From Spirochaeta sp. (GTDB taxonomy: Bacteria > Spirochaetota > Spirochaetia > DSM-27196 > SLAA01), in contig JAIVHN010000043.1 in assembly GCA_020201015.1 (NCBI GenBank), positions 1-7,545 on the forward strand: 7,545 nt of DNA, read 5' to 3'. The notes beneath the pieces are model-generated. The model was not told the origin of the DNA and ran no database searches. It worked only from the letters and a program-made list of their open reading frames with translations. The translations under genes were made by a program, and so were the position numbers. Below are positions 6,801-7,545 of this stretch, piece by piece. Position 1 is the stretch's first letter, and each line of letters begins with the position of its first letter.

Positions 6801-6811
6801 GGGGGAAGATA

Positions 6812-7102
6812 ATGCGTAGAGATGAGTTTGTATTTACAATTGGATATCAGGCTGATGCCGCTATTGTCGACCGGGCTGCAATGAAAAAGTATGCTAAGCT
6901 CGGTACCATGGAGCTTCTGGATCTTGGCCTCTACAGGGCCGCATTCTGCTCTGCCTTATATTCGGAAAACGACGACGAGATGAAGGAGTTCCTTCATTCT
7001 TTTGCGGAAAAAACCGGGATAAAGTCCGACACCGCCGACGATCTTAAACGACTGTTTGGTGTCTATCCCACCTCTGACGTAAACAAGACCCTTCTTATAT
7101 AA
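6812..7102 (+). CDS. Small protein of unknown function, 96 residues
   Basis: I cannot assign a function. The frame begins at an ATG preceded by GGGGGAAG (6801-6808), a strong ribosome binding site, and ends with TAA. The product is soluble, with no signal peptide or membrane helix. It starts MRRDEFVFTIGYQADAAIVDRAAMKKY, suggesting a short strand followed by helices. A central segment with KYAKLGTMELLDLGLYRAAFCSALY (26-50) and a later ENDDEMKEFLHSFAEKTGI (52-70) read as amphipathic helices, and the protein ends with DDLKRLFGVYPTSDV. The coding pattern is good and there is one start with a clear ribosome binding site, so it is a real gene. It lies between the groEL terminator and yajC; no separate promoter is visible, so it may depend on read-through from groEL. 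I have an impression that similar small proteins occur in other spirochaetes, but could not check this. Confidence 0.72.
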   Translation: MRRDEFVFTIGYQADAAIVDRAAMKKYAKLGTMELLDLGLYRAAFCSALYSENDDEMKEFLHSFAEKTGIKSDTADDLKRLFGVYPTSDVNKTLLI

Positions 7103-7142
7103 AAAGCTTTCTCAGGAGAATACTGCCTGAAATTGTCTTAGG

Positions 7143-7172
7143 TTGACCAGCCGATAGCCGTTGTGCTAACGT
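7143..7172 (+). promoter_or_regulatory. Candidate extended -10 promoter for yajC
   Basis: TTGACC (7143-7148, 5 of 6 consensus bases) is followed after 18 bases by TAACGT (7167-7172, 3 of 6), which is preceded by TGC to give an extended -10 (TGNTA...T). It lies about 35 bases upstream of the yajC start. A weak inverted repeat, TTGTGC/GCACAA (7161-7166 and 7184-7189), overlaps the -10 and leader. The match is moderate and could be chance. Confidence 0.35.
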
Positions 7173-7204
7173 TGCGAAAATCCGCACAAGCGAGGATGTA
7201 GATT

Positions 7205-7545
7205 ATGATTGCTTCATTATTAGAGAATATGGCTACCCTTCAGGCAGGGGGCGCAGCGTCTATGGCGCCGACCCTAATCACGTTTGGCCTCGTATTCCTT
7301 ATCTTTTACTTTCTTATTATTCGACCACAGAACAAGAAACAAAAAGAAACCAAGGCAATGCTTGAATCTTTGAGCAAAGGTGATCGAGTAGTGACTATTG
7401 GAGGAATCCGTGGCATTGTTCATGCCGTAAAAGACGACGTTGTTATCGTGCGAGTTGATGGAGAGGCTAAGTTGGAGTTCAACAAAAGCGCGGTCTCAAC
7501 GGTTCTCGACAAGAAAAAGAACGCCGGTGGCGGAAAGAGCAAAGA
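7205..7545 (+). CDS. yajC: Sec translocase accessory subunit YajC, N-terminal part (runs off the right edge)
   Basis: YajC is a small single-pass inner-membrane protein that associates with SecDF and the SecYEG translocon. The frame is open from the ATG at 7205 to the window end (113 codons plus two bases, no stop). After a short periplasmic N-terminus, residues 22-39 form the membrane helix PTLITFGLVFLIFYFLII, followed directly by the family signature RPQNKKQKE (40-48). The cytoplasmic domain contains KGDRVVTIGGIRGIV (58-72), which is highly typical of YajC. A lysine- and glycine-rich tail is beginning at the edge. The start is supported by GAGGA (7192-7196) with 8 bases of spacing; the later ATGs (codons 9 and 20) are closer to the helix but lack a comparable site. 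In most bacteria secD and secF follow, so they are expected just past the window. Confidence 0.95.
   Translation, partial: MIASLLENMATLQAGGAASMAPTLITFGLVFLIFYFLIIRPQNKKQKETKAMLESLSKGDRVVTIGGIRGIVHAVKDDVVIVRVDGEAKLEFNKSAVSTVLDKKKNAGGGKSK

Noticed and set aside
7111..7130. Hairpin TCAGG/CCTGA after the 96-residue gene as a terminator.
   Set aside because: The stem is 5 base pairs with a 9-base loop and no T-run follows.

Overview
The window looks like a piece of chromosome from a free-living spirochaete of the Spirochaeta/Treponema type, with moderate GC content. The main evidence is the GroEL protein, whose sequence closely follows my memory of treponemal GroEL across the GAPTVTKDGVSVAKE, NDVAGDGTTTATVLAYSM and DYDAEKLQERLAKLAGGVAV stretches. 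A FapA/DUF342 polymer-forming protein beside a biotin ligase, and a yajC start at the right edge, are compatible with this. Arginine biosynthesis genes at the left edge argue against a host-restricted pathogen such as T. pallidum. This assignment comes from recall and was not checked by a database search.

Left part (1-883): the 5' part of argC runs leftward out of the window, directly behind argR, with 2 bases between them. The two almost certainly form one arginine transcript. The 114-base gap to the divergent fapA gene carries a TTGACA -35 hexamer for argR, a near-consensus ARG box (778-795) over the argR leader and ribosome binding site, and a perfect 12-base palindrome at the fapA start codon.

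Middle part (884-4869): fapA-like and birA lie in tandem on the plus strand, 11 bases apart, and are probably co-transcribed. They converge on a 570-residue minus-strand gene that I do not recognise. It appears to have an alpha/beta N-terminal half and a beta-rich C-terminal half joined by a polar linker.

Right part (4870-7545): a complete groEL stands alone, without groES next to it and without a CIRCE operator in its 192-base upstream region. It ends in a GGM-repeat tail and is followed by a strong intrinsic terminator. The terminator's 3' arm can also pair with the ribosome binding site of the next gene, a 96-residue protein of unknown function. The window ends inside yajC, which normally precedes secD and secF.

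No tRNA, rRNA, CRISPR array, insertion sequence or prophage element was seen, and no gene-free stretch exceeds 200 bases. The most notable points are the terminator/ribosome-binding-site alternative pairing, the ARG box between argR and fapA, and the unrecognised 570-residue protein.
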